From Planctomycetota bacterium (GTDB lineage: Bacteria; Planctomycetota; UBA1135; GCA-002686595): DNA of 46,136 nucleotides. The stretch covers positions 1-46,136 of the forward strand of contig JAIOPM010000036.1 in assembly GCA_021413885.1 (NCBI GenBank). The letters are read 5' to 3'. A program made the position numbers and the translations under genes. This document shows positions 35,469-42,957 of this stretch, piece by piece. Positions within the stretch are counted from its first letter, which is position 1. Each line of letters opens with the position of its first letter. The notes below the pieces were generated by a model. That model saw only the letters and a program-made list of their open reading frames with translations, was not told the DNA's origin and did no database searches.

Positions 35469-36069
35469 GGCGACCTCCCGCGATCCAGGTTCCGAAGATC
35501 ACGTGCAGACCGCCGAAGCCGGTCGCGAGCCACACGTCGCCGAACTCCGCCGGCGTCAACAACGCGGCGAGGCCGAGCAGTTGGAACGTCACGCCCATCC
35601 ACACGACTTCCGGGAGCGACACCAAGCCGCCTCCGATCACCGCGGTGCCGTAGCCGAGCAACCACACCGCCGGCAACCAACCGTGCAGCCCCGCGTTCGC
35701 GAGCGCGAACGTCAGGATCCCGGTCGCGACGAAGCTCGGCGCGAGCGCCGCCGCGAAGCGTCCGAACTGCGCGCGCGCCGCGTCGCCGCGGCTCGACATG
35801 CGCTCGCTGATCTCCGCGGCGCCGATCAACGTCGCGACCGCGGCCGCGACCAACCACGTCGCGAGCCACGGAGCTCGGCCCGCCGTCAACGACGCCGCGC
35901 CGGCGGCGGCGAAGCCGACCAGGCCCATCAGGACGCCGCTCCAGGACGGCACTTCGCGGAAGCGCGTCGCCCGCCGCAACGTCTGCTCGAGGACGACGAG
36001 GTTGGTCTTCGCGCGCTCGGCGACGCCGAACGGACGGGGAGCGACGGTGGGGAGGAGGCGCGGGCTCAT
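35461..36069 (-). CDS. Multi-pass membrane protein, operon partner of the winged-helix regulator
   Basis: 202 residues, ATG at 36069, with about five transmembrane helices (for example SGVLMGLVGFAAAGAASL, WLVAAAVATLIGAA, VVWMGVTFQLLGLAALL, ATGFGGLHVIFGTWIAGG). Small helical membrane proteins of this kind often accompany HTH_34 regulators; the function is unknown. It is first in the operon. The start codon follows a GAGACT -10 hexamer by 6 nt, so the mRNA should be leaderless. The 3' end overlaps the regulator by 8 nt. Confidence 0.75.
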   Translation of the reverse strand: MSPRLLPTVAPRPFGVAERAKTNLVVLEQTLRRATRFREVPSWSGVLMGLVGFAAAGAASLTAGRAPWLATWLVAAAVATLIGAAEISERMSSRGDAARAQFGRFAAALAPSFVATGILTFALANAGLHGWLPAVWLLGYGTAVIGGGLVSLPEVVWMGVTFQLLGLAALLTPAEFGDVWLATGFGGLHVIFGTWIAGGRRG

Positions 36070-36075
36070 GGTCGG

Positions 36076-36103
36076 AGTCTCGCCGACCCCGTTGACCTGT
36101 CAA
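36076..36103 (-). promoter_or_regulatory. Promoter of the winged-helix operon (TTGACA-N16-GAGACT)
   Basis: On the minus strand a consensus TTGACA (36098-36103), 16-nt spacer and GAGACT (36076-36081) precede ATG 36069 by only 6 nt. This is the only promoter in the window with a perfect -35 box. The operator palindrome lies 3 nt upstream of the -35. Confidence 0.65.
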
Positions 36104-36106
36104 GTC

Positions 36107-36121
36107 CTTTGCATAGCAAAG
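36107..36121. promoter_or_regulatory. Palindromic operator CTTTGC-ATA-GCAAAG
   Basis: A perfect 6+3+6 palindrome next to the -35 box of the minus-strand operon encoding a winged-helix regulator. Its AT-rich half-sites stand out in this GC-rich DNA. Autoregulation by the 35103-35468 protein is the natural inference. It is about 50 bp from the -10 of the divergent CstA-like gene and could affect it too. Confidence 0.65.
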
Positions 36122-36171
36122 ACAGGAGCCGAACGAGCGCCTCGTCCCTCCTCCACGTCGAGCGCGGTTCC

Positions 36172-36177
36172 TAGGAT
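36172..36177 (+). promoter_or_regulatory. -10 element TAGGAT giving a leaderless mRNA for the CstA-like gene
   Basis: TAGGAT, 6-nt spacer GCGGGG, then the GTG start at 36184. No Shine-Dalgarno sequence fits, consistent with a transcript that starts at or next to the GTG. Confidence 0.5.
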
Positions 36178-36183
36178 GCGGGG

Positions 36184-37842
36184 GTGGAGCTACCGATCCT
36201 CGCCCTCTCGTTCCTGGCGTTGTTGGTCCTCGGTTACCGCCTGTACGGCGGGTGGGTCGCGAAGCAGTTCGTCCTCGACGACGCGCGCGCGACGCCGGCG
36301 CACACGCGCGAGGACGGGATCGACTACGTCCCGACCAAACCGTTCTATCTCTTCGCGCAGCACTTCTCCGCGATCGCCGCCGCCGGTCCGATCGCCGGCC
36401 CGATCATCGCGTGCCAGAAGTTCGGTTGGTTGCCGTGCCTGCTCTGGATCGCGCTCGGCGTCGTGTTGATCGGCGCGGTCCACGACTTCTCGTCGTTGGT
36501 CGCGTCGGTGCGCCACGGCGCCGTGTCGGTCGCGGAGATCGCGCGGGAGCGCCTCGGCGGTCCCGCGGGCCGCGCGATGATGGTCTTCATCTGGCTCGCG
36601 CTCGTGTACGTGATCGTCGCGTTCACCGACATCACCGCCGGCAGTTTCGTGCGCGGCACCGAGGAGCTCGAGGGCACGCGCGGCTCGTTCGATCCCGGCG
36701 GAGCGGTGGCGAGCGCCAGCGTCTTCTACCTGTTGCTCGCGATCGTGATGGGCGTCGTGCAGCGGCTCTTCCGGCCGCCGCTGTGGCTCGTGACCGTGAT
36801 CTTCGTGCCGGCGACGTTCGCGCTCGCGTGGCTCGGGACGCACGCCTCGCACTTCTTGCTCTTCGATCACCGCACGTGGGCGCTCGCGATCCTCGCGTAC
36901 TGCTGCGTCGCGTCGGTCGTGCCGGTGTGGGCGTTATTGCAGCCGCGCGGCTACCTCGGCGGCTTCGTGCTCTACAGCGCGCTCGGCCTCGGCATCGTCG
37001 GTGTGCTCTTCGGCGGCTACGAGATCAAGCAGCCGGCGTTCAAGTCGTGGGACGACGGTCTCGCGGGCGGACAGCTCGTTCCCTTCCTCTTCGTGACGAT
37101 CGCGTGCGGCGCGTGTTCCGGTTTCCACGGCCTCGTGTGTTCGGGCACCACGTCGAAGCAGGTCGAGCGCGAGTCGCACACGCGCTTCGTCGGCTACGGC
37201 GCGATGCTCGCCGAGGGTTTCGTCGCGTTGATCGCGCTCGTCACGGTGATGATCTTCACCAACGATCAGTTGAAGGGCTTGAAGCCCGGCGTGATCTATG
37301 GCCGCGGCATCGGCGAGTTCTTGACGATCCTGATCGGCAAGGAGAACCTGCCGTTCGCGATCACGTTCGGCGCGATGGCGTTCTCGACGTTCGTGTTCGA
37401 CACGCTGGACGTCGCGACGCGGCTCGGGCGTTATCTCGTGCAGGAGATCTTCGGTTGGCGCGGGCGAGCGGGAGCACTCGTCGGCACGCTCATCACGATC
37501 GGGCCGCCGGTGTTCTTCCTCTGCTACGCGGGCGAGAACTCGTACCTGAAGTTCTGGACGCTGTTCGGCGCGTCGAATCAGTTGCTCGCGGCGTTGACGT
37601 TGATCGTGATCAGCGTCTGGCTGCGCAAGAACGGCAAGCGCGCGTGGTTCACGCTCTTGCCGATGGCGTTCGTGTTGGTGATCACGCTGTGGGCGCTCGG
37701 CACGCTCGCGTGGAGCAACTTCGCCGCGAGCACCGGCTTCGACGTCGCGCTCGCCAACGGTGTCGCGGCGGCTGCACTGGTGTTACTCGCGCTCTTCCTG
37801 CTCGCGAGCGGCTTCAAGGCGTTGGCTCGCGCTCGCGCGTGA
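36184..37842 (+). CDS. cstA: Carbon starvation CstA-family pyruvate/peptide transporter
   Basis: 552 residues from GTG 36184; about 14-16 transmembrane helices. CstA signatures are strong: the N-terminal YRLYGGWVAKQFVLDD, YVPTKPFYLFAQHFSAIAAA followed by GPIAGPIIAC, GAVHDFSSLVASVRH, the mid-protein CGACSGFHGLVCSGTTSKQ, and DTLDVATRLGRYLVQEIFG. Family members import pyruvate or peptides when carbon is scarce. The short form (about 550 residues versus about 700 in E. coli CstA) is common outside enterics. No kinase pair or CstA-associated small protein is adjacent. Start chosen because the -10 hexamer is only 6 nt upstream. Confidence 0.92.
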   Translation: MELPILALSFLALLVLGYRLYGGWVAKQFVLDDARATPAHTREDGIDYVPTKPFYLFAQHFSAIAAAGPIAGPIIACQKFGWLPCLLWIALGVVLIGAVHDFSSLVASVRHGAVSVAEIARERLGGPAGRAMMVFIWLALVYVIVAFTDITAGSFVRGTEELEGTRGSFDPGGAVASASVFYLLLAIVMGVVQRLFRPPLWLVTVIFVPATFALAWLGTHASHFLLFDHRTWALAILAYCCVASVVPVWALLQPRGYLGGFVLYSALGLGIVGVLFGGYEIKQPAFKSWDDGLAGGQLVPFLFVTIACGACSGFHGLVCSGTTSKQVERESHTRFVGYGAMLAEGFVALIALVTVMIFTNDQLKGLKPGVIYGRGIGEFLTILIGKENLPFAITFGAMAFSTFVFDTLDVATRLGRYLVQEIFGWRGRAGALVGTLITIGPPVFFLCYAGENSYLKFWTLFGASNQLLAALTLIVISVWLRKNGKRAWFTLLPMAFVLVITLWALGTLAWSNFAASTGFDVALANGVAAAALVLLALFLLASGFKALARARA

Positions 37843-37910
37843 GCGGCGTGTCATCCGCGCGGGGCGCGACGAACTCGCGAACGCTGCATGCGCTCCGTTT
37901 CCGCGGTTGC

Positions 37911-37916
37911 TAACCT
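37911..37916 (+). promoter_or_regulatory. Candidate -10 element TAACCT
   Basis: TAACCT lies 78 nt before the CBS gene at 37995, in the context GCTAACCTCTTCGCC, much like the GTTATCCTCTGCGACC element at 8466-8471. Confidence 0.4.
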
Positions 37917-37994
37917 CTTCGCCCCCCAAACGAAACGACGCGTTCCGGCGAGCCTCGTCCCGGCCGGCCAGGAGCGCGAAAAGGAGCAACGCAT

Positions 37995-38594
37995 ATGAAA
38001 GTGGAATCGATGATGAAGCGACCGGTCGCGACCTGTCGCGCCGACCAATCGCTCAACGACGCGGCCCAGGTCTTCTGGGAGAACGACTGCGGCATCGTGC
38101 CGGTGGTCGACGAGGACGAGAAGTTGGTCGGCGTGTTGACCGACCGCGACGTCACCGTGTCGGCCTACTTCCGCGGCGGGAGCTTGCGCAACCTCAGCAT
38201 CGCCGACGCGATGGCGCGCAACGTGTTGACGGTCGCCGCCGGCGACGACGTCGAGGACGCGCTCGAGCTGATGCGCACGCACCAAGTGCGGCGTTTGCCG
38301 GTCGTCGACGCCGAAGGGCGCGTCGAAGGCATTCTCTCGCTCTCGGACGTCTGCCTCGCCGTCGCGAAGGACGAAGGTCCGAAACCGCGCAAGCTGGTCC
38401 GCGCGTTCGCCGCGATCTGCGGTTGGCGCGAGGACAGGCGCGCGGTCGTGCTCGACCTCGTGCTCGAGCCGAAGGCAACGCCGGCGCCCGCGCCCAAGCC
38501 CAAGGCCAACAAGGTCAAGGTGAAGGCGAAGAGCGCCAAGACCAAGGCGCCGAAGTCGACCAAGACCAAGAGCACGGCGCGTTCGGCGCGCTGA
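37995..38594 (+). CDS. Tandem CBS-domain protein with Lys/Pro/Ala-rich histone H1-like tail
   Basis: 199 residues, ATG 37995 with AAGGAG upstream. The first CBS repeat has FWENDCGIVPVVDEDEKLVG and VLTDRDVTVSAY; the second has HQVRRLPVVDAEGRVEG and ILSLSD. The last 40 residues are Lys/Ala/Pro/Thr repeats (PKPKANKVKVKAKSAK, TKAPKSTKTKSTARSAR), like bacterial histone H1-type tails that bind DNA. The Bateman module is closely similar to that of the protein at 7371-7934, but that protein lacks this tail. A nucleotide-responsive DNA-associated protein is plausible but not shown. Confidence 0.87.
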   Translation: MKVESMMKRPVATCRADQSLNDAAQVFWENDCGIVPVVDEDEKLVGVLTDRDVTVSAYFRGGSLRNLSIADAMARNVLTVAAGDDVEDALELMRTHQVRRLPVVDAEGRVEGILSLSDVCLAVAKDEGPKPRKLVRAFAAICGWREDRRAVVLDLVLEPKATPAPAPKPKANKVKVKAKSAKTKAPKSTKTKSTARSAR

Positions 38595-38603
38595 GCTCCG
38601 CGT

Positions 38604-39431
38604 TCAGTCCGTTCGCTCGAGGAACGGCGTCACGCGCGCGCGCAGGCTCGGCGGCAACTTGCGGTCGAGCAGTTCGAGCACTTCCCGCGCCTTGTAGCGC
38701 GCGGAGAAGTGGCTGAGCACCAACGCTTCGTTCTCGAAGAGCTCCGCGCGCTCGACGATCTCGTCGAGGTGCGTGTGGCCCTTCGAGCGGCACTCGGCGA
38801 CCGGCACGCGGTCGTCGAGGAACGTGCACTCGAGCACCAGGATGCGCGCCTTGCGCACGACTTCCTCGTTCTCGACGAGCTCGATCAGCGTGTCGCCGCT
38901 GAACGCGAACTCCGGCGTTTCGACGAGCTCGGTCATCTCGGCGTTGCGCTCGCGCACGGAACGCTCGAGCTCCGCCTGCGGCAAGCCGGCGAACTCGCGC
39001 TTCAACTTGCGTTTCTTGCTCCACAGCGCGTAACCCTGCGTCGTGACGCGATGCGGCGAGCGGAACGGCCGCGCGATCAACTTGCACGGCAACTCGAACT
39101 CTTCGCCCGGAACGAGAGGCACGACGCGGTGCTCGAGTTCCGAGTTGTCGAGCTCGCGCCACGCTTGGAACAACGCGCGGAACGCCCGTTCGTTCTCGCG
39201 CGGGATCACGTACGTCGGCGCCGGCGCGCGCCGCAAGTGACGCATCGCCGCGTGGGAAACGACGGCGCCCATGTGATCGACGTGCGCGTGGGTGAAGAGC
39301 AACGTCGGACGCTGCACTGCCGCTTCGGAGAGGCGCCCGAGATCGAACCCGAGCTTCCACCCCGGCAGATCGATGAAGGTCTCGGTTCCGCCGATCGAAA
39401 CCCCGCCGATCTCGATGCCCAGGACTCGCAC
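38604..39431 (-). CDS. MBL-fold hydrolase, RNase Z-like
   Basis: 275 residues from GTG at 39431. The metallo-beta-lactamase motif HAHVDH (residues 48-53) is intact, with further metal ligands in PFRSPHRV, AFSGDT, KGHTHLDE and the terminal LSHFSARYKAREV. This arrangement (SGDT, HFSxRY) is that of tRNase Z, which trims tRNA 3' ends. The N-terminus is unusual for canonical RNase Z (GGVSIGGTETFIDLPGWK) and the flexible arm is not obvious, so a related MBL nuclease or esterase remains possible. TATCTT lies 8 nt before the start (39440-39445), suggesting a leaderless transcript. The stop faces the CBS gene, 9 nt away. Confidence 0.83.
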   Translation of the reverse strand: MRVLGIEIGGVSIGGTETFIDLPGWKLGFDLGRLSEAAVQRPTLLFTHAHVDHMGAVVSHAAMRHLRRAPAPTYVIPRENERAFRALFQAWRELDNSELEHRVVPLVPGEEFELPCKLIARPFRSPHRVTTQGYALWSKKRKLKREFAGLPQAELERSVRERNAEMTELVETPEFAFSGDTLIELVENEEVVRKARILVLECTFLDDRVPVAECRSKGHTHLDEIVERAELFENEALVLSHFSARYKAREVLELLDRKLPPSLRARVTPFLERTD

Positions 39432-39439
39432 GCGAACGG

Positions 39440-39445
39440 AAGATA
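39440..39445 (-). promoter_or_regulatory. -10 element TATCTT giving a leaderless mRNA for the RNase Z-like gene
   Basis: On the minus strand TATCTT is followed by 8 nt (CCGTTCGC) and the GTG start at 39431. There is no ribosome-binding site in between. Confidence 0.5.
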
Positions 39446-39532
39446 CGCGTGCCGCACCGGTCCGGCCAGGTCGCGGGCCGCACCGCGCGTCGCAATCGAA
39501 AGGCGGATTCGACCGACACCCTGCGATTCCTC

Positions 39533-39538
39533 TAGGGT
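39533..39538 (+). promoter_or_regulatory. Candidate -10 element TAGGGT
   Basis: TAGGGT lies 36 nt before the ATG at 39575. The leader contains a strong GAGGAGG site, so this is a conventional leadered gene. Confidence 0.4.
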
Positions 39539-39574
39539 TTGCAACGCGTCACGTTACTTCGAGGAGGTTCCACA

Positions 39575-40603
39575 ATGATGTTGCGCACGATTCCCTTCGC
39601 CGCCGCGTTGCTCGCCGTCGGCGGCACGCGTCTTTCGACCCACTACACGGCCGAGCACTCGGTCAAGGTCACCGTCGAGTCCAAGTTCTCGATGGAGACC
39701 ACCAAGTTCGACATGACCCGCGACGGCGAACCTGTCGAAGGCTTCGGCGGCGGCTCGTCGTCCGAGACGACGCGCAAGGTCGTCCACGTCGACAAGTGGA
39801 CCGCGGCCGAAGACGGCAAGCCGACCAAGGTCGAGCGCACGTTCGAGGCGCTCGAGAACAAGAGCGTGATGCGCTTCGGCGAGGACGAGCGTGAATCGTC
39901 CGTCGATTCGCCGCTCGCGGGCGTGACGCTGGAGCTCAGCGCCGACAAGGAAGGCCGCGTCGAGGCGAAGGTCAAGGAAGGCAAGGAGCCTTCGCACTCG
40001 GAAGCGCTCGAACATCACCGCCTCGAGCTCGCGCTCGACGCGTTGCTCCCCGGCGAAGCCAAGGAAGCCGGCGCGAAGTGGGAGCTCGACAAGGACGCGG
40101 TGCGGCGCATGTTGCTCGCCGACGTCACGCCGTCGCTCTTCCCGCCGCCCGAACAAGCGGACGACGGCGGCGGTCAAGGCGGAGGACGTCGCGGTCGCGG
40201 CATGCGCGGCGGCGGCTCCGGTCGGCTCTTCGACACCGCGGAGTGGACCGGCAAGGCGACGTACACCGGCGACGAAGAACACGACGGCGTGCAGTGCGCG
40301 GTGATCGAGCTCGCGATCGAAGCCGAAGGCGAGATGCCCGAGCCGCCGCCCCGTGCGCGCCGCGGAGGCGATGCGTTCGGGATCGAGAGCGCGGCGACGT
40401 TCGCGCCGAAGTACGAGATCAAGCTCGAAGGCAAGCTCTACTTCTCGCTCGCCGACAAGCGTCCGGCCGGGCTCACGCTCGAAGGCACCGCGAAGATCGA
40501 GACCAACGACGACCGCGAAGGTCGCGACGGCGGCACGATGCACATCTCCTCGACGCAAGAAGGCAAGTTCGAGCAGAAGGTGACGATCGCGAAGGCCGAG
40601 TAG
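39575..40603 (+). CDS. Secreted protein of unknown function with Gly/Arg-rich insert
   Basis: 342 residues, ATG 39575 with GAGGAGG eight bases upstream. A short signal peptide (MMLRTIPFAAALLAVGG) precedes a beta-rich protein with many charged residues. Repeated strand patterns occur (VKVTVESKFSMETTKFDM, KYEIKLEGKLYFSLADKR, TMHISSTQEGKFEQKV). A low-complexity Gly/Arg segment near residues 195-220 (DGGGQGGGRRGRGMRGGG) interrupts it. I recognise no family; repeated beta strands suggest a lipocalin- or LolA-like sheet, which is a guess. The stop codon is immediately followed by the stop of the convergent oxidoreductase gene, and the presumed terminator lies inside that gene. Confidence 0.78.
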   Translation: MMLRTIPFAAALLAVGGTRLSTHYTAEHSVKVTVESKFSMETTKFDMTRDGEPVEGFGGGSSSETTRKVVHVDKWTAAEDGKPTKVERTFEALENKSVMRFGEDERESSVDSPLAGVTLELSADKEGRVEAKVKEGKEPSHSEALEHHRLELALDALLPGEAKEAGAKWELDKDAVRRMLLADVTPSLFPPPEQADDGGGQGGGRRGRGMRGGGSGRLFDTAEWTGKATYTGDEEHDGVQCAVIELAIEAEGEMPEPPPRARRGGDAFGIESAATFAPKYEIKLEGKLYFSLADKRPAGLTLEGTAKIETNDDREGRDGGTMHISSTQEGKFEQKVTIAKAE

Positions 40604-42127
40604 TCAGCTTTCCTTCCAAGGCGGCGCGTTCAAGCGTCGCTTCGCATCCGACGAGCGGCGAGGTTCCTCGCCGCTCGTTCCTTTTCCGGCGTCGGGCGTC
40701 GCGAAGTCGTGGTCCCACAGCTGGCAGGTCACCTGCGCGTGGCGTTGGTCGAGTGCTTCGCAATAGTTGGTGAACTTGCAGCGCCGCACTTCGTCGCCGC
40801 GGCCCTGCTCGACCTTCTTCCACCAATCCGGATCGGCGAGCGACTGCCGCGCCGCCGCGACGAAGTCGCAGTCGCCTTCGACGAGCGCGCGCTCCGCGAG
40901 CTCGAACGAGTTGACTCCGCCCGAGCCGACGATCGGCGTATCGCCGCCGGCGGCGCGGACGTCTTCGCGCACCGCGCGCGCGAGCGGAAGATTGCGTCCG
41001 AACGGTCCGCGCGCGTCGCGCGCCTGCGGCTCGTCGATGCGCACCGTCGGCATGCACTCGTGACCGCTCGGGCCGGTGTACGGATAGACCGCCTCGCCGA
41101 CCTTCGGCTGCTTCGCGTCGTCGAACTTGCCGCCCTTCGAGATCGAGAGGAAGTCGAAGCCGGCGCGCGCGAATTCCCGCCCGAAGAAGCACGCGTCGTC
41201 GACGCGCGAGCCGCCGTCGATCACTTCGTCGCCGAGGTAGCGACAACCGACGACGTAGTCCGAGCCGACGCTCGCGCGCACCGCGCGGAAGACCTCGAGC
41301 GGCAAGCGCGCGCGATGTTCGAGCGAGCCGCCGTAGCCGTCGGCGCGCGTGTTGGTCCGCGAGAGGAACGAAGCCAACGTGTACGCGTGCGCAAAGTGCA
41401 GCTCGACGCCGTCGAAGCCGACCGCTTTCGCGCGCGCCGCGGCGTCGGCGAAGAGTCGCGGCAACACGCGCGGCAGTTCGGCGATCTGCGCGAGGTGGGT
41501 GTCGGTGACGCGCTCGCGGTAGCCGTACTCGAGGTCCTCGCGCTCGCGCAAGTCGAGCAACGCGAGCAACGTCGGATGGGGGAACCGCGCCAGCAACTCG
41601 CGCACTTCGGCGTCGTTCGCGTGGACCGCGCGCCCGTCGATCGCGGCGAGACGCTCCCGATGCTCGTCGCGCAGCACGAGGAAGCGTTCGAGGAACTTCG
41701 CCTTCTCCGGCCGACGTTTGACCGCGAGGAAGTCGATCAACTGCACGAAGAGCCGCGTGCGGCCGCGCGAATGTTCGCGGACGGTCGCGACGAGCTCGGC
41801 GAGTCCCGCCTCGAAGCGCGGATGTCCGATGCGCAACAGCGGCCCGCTCGGCACGTCGCGGATACCGGTCGCCTCGACCACCAACACGCCGGGCTCGCCG
41901 TCGGCGAAGCGGCGATACCAATCGAGCACGTCGGGCGTGACGAAGCCTTCGTCGCTCGCGCGCCACGGCACCATCGCGGGCACCCACGTTCGCGTGCGCG
42001 TCTCGAGCGCGCCGAGGCGCGCGGGGGAGAAGAGCCGGCTCGCGGCCACCGCCTCGCGCGTCGGCCAGCGCGTCGGTTCGATCGGCCACGCGCGGCGCGG
42101 TTTCGGAGTCGAGTCGGCGTCGGTCAC
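40604..42127 (-). CDS. Old yellow enzyme-family NADH:flavin oxidoreductase
   Basis: 507 residues from GTG at 42127. It has the OYE barrel pattern: FSPARLGALETRTRTWVPAM, FDGVELHFAHAYTLASFLS with the paired His residues, TNTRADGYGGSLEHRARLP, PIVGSGGVNS (phosphate-binding loop) and DFVAAARQSLADPDW. It would bind FMN and reduce activated alkenes with NAD(P)H in the cytoplasm. The C-terminal Cys residues (RRCKFTNYC, VTCQLW) do not form the four-Cys cluster of 2,4-dienoyl-CoA reductases. TATCGT lies 7 nt upstream of the GTG, so the mRNA is probably leaderless. The last codons encode the hairpin that may end the convergent gene. Confidence 0.87.
   Translation of the reverse strand: MTDADSTPKPRRAWPIEPTRWPTREAVAASRLFSPARLGALETRTRTWVPAMVPWRASDEGFVTPDVLDWYRRFADGEPGVLVVEATGIRDVPSGPLLRIGHPRFEAGLAELVATVREHSRGRTRLFVQLIDFLAVKRRPEKAKFLERFLVLRDEHRERLAAIDGRAVHANDAEVRELLARFPHPTLLALLDLREREDLEYGYRERVTDTHLAQIAELPRVLPRLFADAAARAKAVGFDGVELHFAHAYTLASFLSRTNTRADGYGGSLEHRARLPLEVFRAVRASVGSDYVVGCRYLGDEVIDGGSRVDDACFFGREFARAGFDFLSISKGGKFDDAKQPKVGEAVYPYTGPSGHECMPTVRIDEPQARDARGPFGRNLPLARAVREDVRAAGGDTPIVGSGGVNSFELAERALVEGDCDFVAAARQSLADPDWWKKVEQGRGDEVRRCKFTNYCEALDQRHAQVTCQLWDHDFATPDAGKGTSGEEPRRSSDAKRRLNAPPWKES
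40651..40685 (+). terminator. Terminator hairpin located inside the convergent oxidoreductase gene
   Basis: A perfect 13-bp stem ACGAGCGGCGAGG / CCTCGCCGCTCGT followed by TCCTTTT begins 48 nt after the stop of the secreted-protein gene. It lies within the last codons of the opposite-strand OYE gene. Confidence 0.72.
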
Positions 42128-42134
42128 GGCGCGC

Positions 42135-42162
42135 ACGATAACGCGCGATCGCGCGCTATTCT
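42135..42162. promoter_or_regulatory. Mirror-image divergent leaderless promoters around a palindrome
   Basis: In the 42-bp gap between divergent starts, TATCGT (minus, 42135-42140) and TATTCT (plus, 42157-42162) are exactly equidistant from the centre of the perfect 14-bp palindrome CGCGCGATCGCGCG (42142-42155). Each hexamer is 7 nt from its start codon and occupies the place where the other promoter's -35 should be. Confidence 0.6.
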
Positions 42163-42169
42163 CACCGCG

Positions 42170-42844
42170 ATGGCGCGTTCGAAGTTGGAGCGGGTGTTGG
42201 CCGAGCTCGAAGTGCTCCACGGCGCCGTCCCGAAGCCGAAGGTCCGCGAGCCGTTCGCGCTCGCGCTGTGGGAGAACGTCGCGTACTTGGTCGACGACGA
42301 GCGGCGCGCCAAGGCGTTCGCGGCGCTCGAGCAGCGCGTCGGCCTCGACCCGCGTTCCGTCGCCGCGGCGCGCATCGACGTGTTGCTCGAAGTCGCGACG
42401 CTCGGCGGGATCCACGCGGCGAAGCGCGCCGAGCGACTGCACGAATGCGCGGAGCTCGCGCTCGACGTCGGCGACTTCGCGCGCGCGTTGCGCGGCGGCG
42501 GCGCGCCGGCGCGACGCATCCTGAAGCGCTTCCCTTCCATCGGCGAACCGGGCGCGGAGAAGATCCTGCTCTTCAGCGGCATCGAGCCGGTGCTCGCGCT
42601 CGAGTCCAACGGTTTGCGCGTGCTGCTGCGGCTCGGCTACGGCGAGGAATCGAAGAACTACGCGCGTTCGTACCGCACCGCGCGCGACGCGGCGTCGAAC
42701 GAGCTCGCGGAAACCTTCGCGGCGCTCACGCGCGCCCATGGGTTGTTGCGACGCCACGGACAACGGCTGTGCAAGAACGCGGCGCCGGACTGCGACGCGT
42801 GCCCGTTGGTCGAGCGCTGCGAGTACGGCTCGAAGCGCGACTGA
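42170..42844 (+). CDS. HhH-GPD (endonuclease III-like) protein with 4Fe-4S loop and altered catalytic residues
   Basis: 224 residues, ATG 42170, 7 nt after TATTCT. The fold is that of Nth-type DNA glycosylases: the helix-hairpin-helix is FPSIGEPGAEKILLFSG (121-137), and the C-terminal CKNAAPDCDACPLVERC matches the Nth iron-sulphur spacing Cx6Cx2Cx5C. The catalytic Lys of Nth is replaced by Pro127 and the catalytic Asp, 18 residues later, by Glu145. Monofunctional glycosylases such as MutY lack the Lys but keep Asp. It may be a binding protein, or use Glu. The divergent OYE gene shares its promoter region. Confidence 0.82.
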   Translation: MARSKLERVLAELEVLHGAVPKPKVREPFALALWENVAYLVDDERRAKAFAALEQRVGLDPRSVAAARIDVLLEVATLGGIHAAKRAERLHECAELALDVGDFARALRGGGAPARRILKRFPSIGEPGAEKILLFSGIEPVLALESNGLRVLLRLGYGEESKNYARSYRTARDAASNELAETFAALTRAHGLLRRHGQRLCKNAAPDCDACPLVERCEYGSKRD

Positions 42845-42957
42845 GTCGCAGCGCGTCGCGTCGAACTCGCGCGCCGCCTGGCGGCTTCGGTGTCGACGGT
42901 GCAGAATCGACGCCTCGCTCGAGCCGTCGCTCGACGCATCCCCATCGAGGAAGAGCC

